Positions 61,311-64,000 of a stretch of 64,000 nucleotides of DNA are shown piece by piece. Position 1 is the stretch's first letter, and every line of letters starts with the position of its first letter. The notes under the pieces were generated by a model, which was given only the letters and a program-made list of their open reading frames with translations, had not been told where the DNA came from and did no database searches. The DNA is taken from NCBI RefSeq assembly GCF_035627495.1, contig NZ_DASPLO010000159.1, forward strand, positions 1-64,000, read 5' to 3'. The translations under genes were made by a program, and so were the position numbers. The stretch is from Methylocaldum sp035627495 (GTDB taxonomy: Bacteria; Pseudomonadota; Gammaproteobacteria; Methylococcales; Methylococcaceae).

Positions 61311-64000
61311 TTATCCGCCGGAAATCTGGGCCAAACTGGCCAACAACGCGCCCCGTTCGCGACTGTAACCGGCGTGATCCCGGAGTTGATCGGTGAACGA
61401 TACGGTAGCGTCGGCCACATAGGCGCGGTTGCCGGGCCCATCCCAGAAAGCCTTCGGCGAGCCTTTGGGCTTGACGACCACCTTGATGACCACCCTGTTG
61501 CCTTTGCCGTCGACCGCGGTGATCACGATCGTAGCCGTTTTGTCGGCCCCCTCCAGCACTTTTATAGCGCCCGTGTCGGGATCGAATTGGATCCAGGAGG
61601 GTAATGCGTCACCGTTTTCCTGAGCGGCGTCGAACTGGATTCCCGCAGCGGTGTCCAGGTTGGCGAGTGCATCGGACGGTAGGCCGATAGTGCCGCCCGC
61701 CGCGGTTTCGGTAGCGAAGGCGTAGACCGCTGCGACATTTTGCCGGCCGCTCGATCCGCTACTGAAGCCGCTGCTGGAATCACTGCCAATGGCGTTTGTG
61801 CCAAATCCGCTGTCCGATCCGTCGCTGCTGCCGATGCCATCGCCAAATCCCCCGCCCACGCCGCCGAGGGCATCCGCGGATGATAGGGTAAGCACGCCCC
61901 CCTCCATGGCTTGACGATCGGTAGAGACGGCGCCGTTAAATTCCACAATCTGAACAGAGTTAGTCTGAACAGCGTTGCTGGCGACCTGTCCCGCCCGCAC
62001 GGTGATGTGCAGGGTATAGCTTTCGGTGCTGGAGTTCTTGCCATCACTGACTTTGAAAACGAGCGCCACTTGCGCCGGTGCCGTCGCGTCTTGAGGAAGG
62101 AAGGCTAATTTCCCGGCAACGAGATCAGAGGCATGGATGGTTTGTCCCACCGTTACGTCGCTGCCGTTCAACGTCAACCTGCCGCTCGCGGGCAAACCGG
62201 TCACGATGATGCTGTCCAGCGGATCGTCGTCCGCGTCAGCGAAGAGGAAATCTTGCAGGCCGAGCGTGCGGACTTGTCCTCCCGTGACTTCGATGCCGTC
62301 GTTAGCCCCGGTCGGCAGGTCGTTCACCGCTTGGACCGTGAGGGCAATGCTGCCGCTGTCGGTCTTGGGTCCGCCGGAACCGCTGTTGCCCTGGTCGGTC
62401 ACCTGGATGGAAAGGGTGTCGGACCCGTTGTAATTCGTGTTGCCGCGGTAGACGAGCGTGGATAGAGCGGCGTTGATATCGGTTAGGGTACCGGTAAAGA
62501 TCATGGTCGCATCGGCGGTGCCGTCGCCGGTGGCGAAGGTAAGCCCAGAAGCGGAAGCGAGCGTAATCACCCCATGACCGGCGCTCATCGTCACTCGCAC
62601 CGTCCCCGATCCCGCGTCCATATCGCTTATGGAAACTCCGGCAATGGTGAGGTTGGTATCCTCGTTCACCGCTTGGCTGCCGGGTACCGATATGGCCGGC
62701 GCGTCGTTGGCCGCGGCAACACTGAGCGAACCGGCCGACGTGCCGCTGGAAAAGGCGGTAGTGTCGCCATGACTTGTGGTGTCGACGCGGCTGCCGACGG
62801 TGCCGCTGGTTCGGTCCCAGGCACGGAAGGTGAGGGTCGCGGTTTCTCCGTTCTGGTTGTCCGGCACATAGCGAATCCAACTGCCGGCGTCGAGTAACAG
62901 CGATTGGCTGGATGACATGGCGCCGAATGCGGTCCAGGCGCCGTTCGCACCGTCGGTGGAGTCGGTGGAGTACTGCCACGCGCCATTGCCGGTCGCCCCG
63001 GTCACGGCGACGCCGGGAGTCGCACCGGTGTCGGGATCACCATAGGTGAGGCCACCGATGACCGTCGAGACCCGCACGCCCGTAGTCGGGGTGTTTTCGT
63101 CCGTTCCCGCGAAGGTGTAAGTGCCCGCCACGCTCGGCGCGTCGTTGATCGAGGTGGCGGTCACCTGGGTGGTGCTGTTTGCCGTGCCATTGACGGTACC
63201 GTCGTTGGGGGTCAGGGTGAACTGGGTGACCACAGTGCCGCCCGACGCCACGTGATTGGCGGTCGGGGTGAATACCAGCCCCTGCAATCGGCTGGTCAAC
63301 GTGGCGGCATCAGTCGCACCGAGCGTGTAGTTACCGGCGCTCCCGGTCAACCCGGTTCCCGCCAGGGTTCCGTTGGCGGCGGTGTAAGCAATCGTAACGC
63401 TGACGTTGTCGTTGTCCGCGTCGCTGATCGTCACCTGGCTGAACGGCTGGATGGTGGCGTTATCGTCGACCGCACCATTAGCGGTGAAAGTGCCCCCTAG
63501 CGCGGGGGCGCTGTTGGTGGTTACCGTGATGGCGAAAGCCTTTTCGAAGGCGTTGCCGGCGGCATCGGTGGTGCGAATGCGCACCGAGCGGGACCCGACG
63601 GACAGGCTGGCGGGGTCGTTGGCGCGTAGCGTGTCGCCAATGATGTTGAACGAGGCGTTGTCGGTCGAGCCGGCACCCGACACCAGGGTGTAGGTAAAGC
63701 CGTCGCCGCTGGTGGCATCGGTGGACGACAAGGTGCCGACGGTGGCATCGGCTCCCGCGTTGGTCTGCACGCTGCTGCCGGACAGCGCCATATCGGTCGG
63801 CGTGTGGGCGTTGACGGCATCGGCAGCCTGGCTGATCGCGGTGGCGTAGGCGGTGCTCTGGTTGCCGGCGGTATCCTGCAAGACCAGGCTGACCGGGATG
63901 TCGCTGCCTGCCGCCACGTCGGCGCCGCCTTCGCTGACGGTGAACGTGGCGGTGTAGCTGGTGTTGCCTTGCTTGGCCAGGTTCGACAGGGTGAAGCCGC
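61311..64000 (-). CDS. Giant repetitive surface or secreted protein (C-terminal part, start outside window)
   Basis: The frame is open to the window edge; 895 residues plus stop are visible. It is made of Ig/cadherin-like beta-sandwich repeats rich in T, D, G, N and S (for example ...MALSGSSVQ, INDAPSVAGTYTF, NDAPAISVPGSQAVNEDTNL, VNDLPTGANDG), then a Gly/Ser-rich linker (~GFGDGIGSSDGSDSG) and a putative-Ig module (LPSWIQFDPDTGAIKV) before a distinct ending (FTDQLRDHAGYSRERG). No RTX nonapeptides appear in the visible part. Position before TolC/HlyD genes makes it the likely exported substrate, an adhesin or biofilm protein. Confidence 0.85.
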   Translation of the reverse strand, partial: GFTLSNLAKQGNTSYTATFTVSEGGADVAAGSDIPVSLVLQDTAGNQSTAYATAISQAADAVNAHTPTDMALSGSSVQTNAGADATVGTLSSTDATSGDGFTYTLVSGAGSTDNASFNIIGDTLRANDPASLSVGSRSVRIRTTDAAGNAFEKAFAITVTTNSAPALGGTFTANGAVDDNATIQPFSQVTISDADNDNVSVTIAYTAANGTLAGTGLTGSAGNYTLGATDAATLTSRLQGLVFTPTANHVASGGTVVTQFTLTPNDGTVNGTANSTTQVTATSINDAPSVAGTYTFAGTDENTPTTGVRVSTVIGGLTYGDPDTGATPGVAVTGATGNGAWQYSTDSTDGANGAWTAFGAMSSSQSLLLDAGSWIRYVPDNQNGETATLTFRAWDRTSGTVGSRVDTTSHGDTTAFSSGTSAGSLSVAAANDAPAISVPGSQAVNEDTNLTIAGVSISDMDAGSGTVRVTMSAGHGVITLASASGLTFATGDGTADATMIFTGTLTDINAALSTLVYRGNTNYNGSDTLSIQVTDQGNSGSGGPKTDSGSIALTVQAVNDLPTGANDGIEVTGGQVRTLGLQDFLFADADDDPLDSIIVTGLPASGRLTLNGSDVTVGQTIHASDLVAGKLAFLPQDATAPAQVALVFKVSDGKNSSTESYTLHITVRAGQVASNAVQTNSVQIVEFNGAVSTDRQAMEGGVLTLSSADALGGVGGGFGDGIGSSDGSDSGFGTNAIGSDSSSGFSSGSSGRQNVAAVYAFATETAAGGTIGLPSDALANLDTAAGIQFDAAQENGDALPSWIQFDPDTGAIKVLEGADKTATIVITAVDGKGNRVVIKVVVKPKGSPKAFWDGPGNRAYVADATVSFTDQLRDHAGYSRERGALLASLAQISGG

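Noticed and set aside
61311..64000. CRISPR or short tandem nucleotide repeats in the giant gene
   Set aside because: The similarity is between protein modules of about 90-120 residues, not regular DNA repeats with spacers.

Overview
The window reads as the chromosome of a GC-rich, methylotrophic gammaproteobacterium, probably a Methylococcales-type methanotroph. Two observations support this. First, mtdA and fchA stand side by side near the left end; this is a one-carbon (tetrahydrofolate / tetrahydromethanopterin) module typical of methylotrophs. Second, the block truA-trpF-trpB-trpA-accD-folC-dedD-cvpA-purF-metZ has the order usual in Gammaproteobacteria. The species cannot be fixed from the sequence alone.

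Layout. 0-25.3 kb is housekeeping: two tRNAs, mtdA/fchA, a phosphoesterase, ispG, a DUF455 ferritin-like protein, acnB, a deacetylase-family protein, ugd, the metZ-to-truA run on the minus strand, gltA, one unrecognised exported protein and the ABC-F ATPase uup. 25.3-54.2 kb is a nitrogen-assimilation island. It holds a nitrate ABC transporter (nrtA, nrtB, a double-ATPase nrtC), a formate/nitrite-family channel, cyanase, a NarK-type transporter, two PP2C-phosphatase/Ser-Thr-kinase fusions, NirB, NirD, two different molybdopterin nitrate reductases, a DmsB-DmsC fusion, the nitrate sensor pair NasS/NasT and an outer-membrane porin. 54.3-64 kb holds a START-fold protein, a long repeat element, and a minus-strand operon for a giant repetitive surface/secreted protein. 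That operon also encodes a TolC-type lipoprotein, two HlyD-type adaptors and a PqqD-M50 protease-HlyD fusion, but no ABC ATPase in view.

How the island works together. NasT is an ANTAR RNA-binding antiterminator and NasS its nitrate-sensing partner. I find leader RNAs with the ANTAR signature (hexaloop hairpins with A at loop position 1 and G at position 4, the second hairpin overlapping a terminator arm) before nrtA, before narK, before the porin, and before a truncated flavoprotein on the minus strand; a one-hairpin version precedes the formate/nitrite-family gene. Each lies just downstream of a sigma-54-like -24/-12 element, and several have NtrC-like GCAC-N7-GTGC boxes further upstream. 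The picture is a two-layer circuit: nitrogen limitation starts transcription and nitrate permits elongation, with control reaching from the outer-membrane porin to the reductases.

The centre of the island (30.4-36.5 kb) is a patchwork of decayed mobile DNA: IS5, IS701 and IS982 transposase remnants, a decapitated nrtD-like ATPase, a truncated FAD protein, and a 48-bp direct repeat bracketing the channel/kinase/cyanase cassette. The second nitrate reductase gene, nasA, lies inside nested inverted repeats. No rRNA, CRISPR array or intact insertion sequence was seen.
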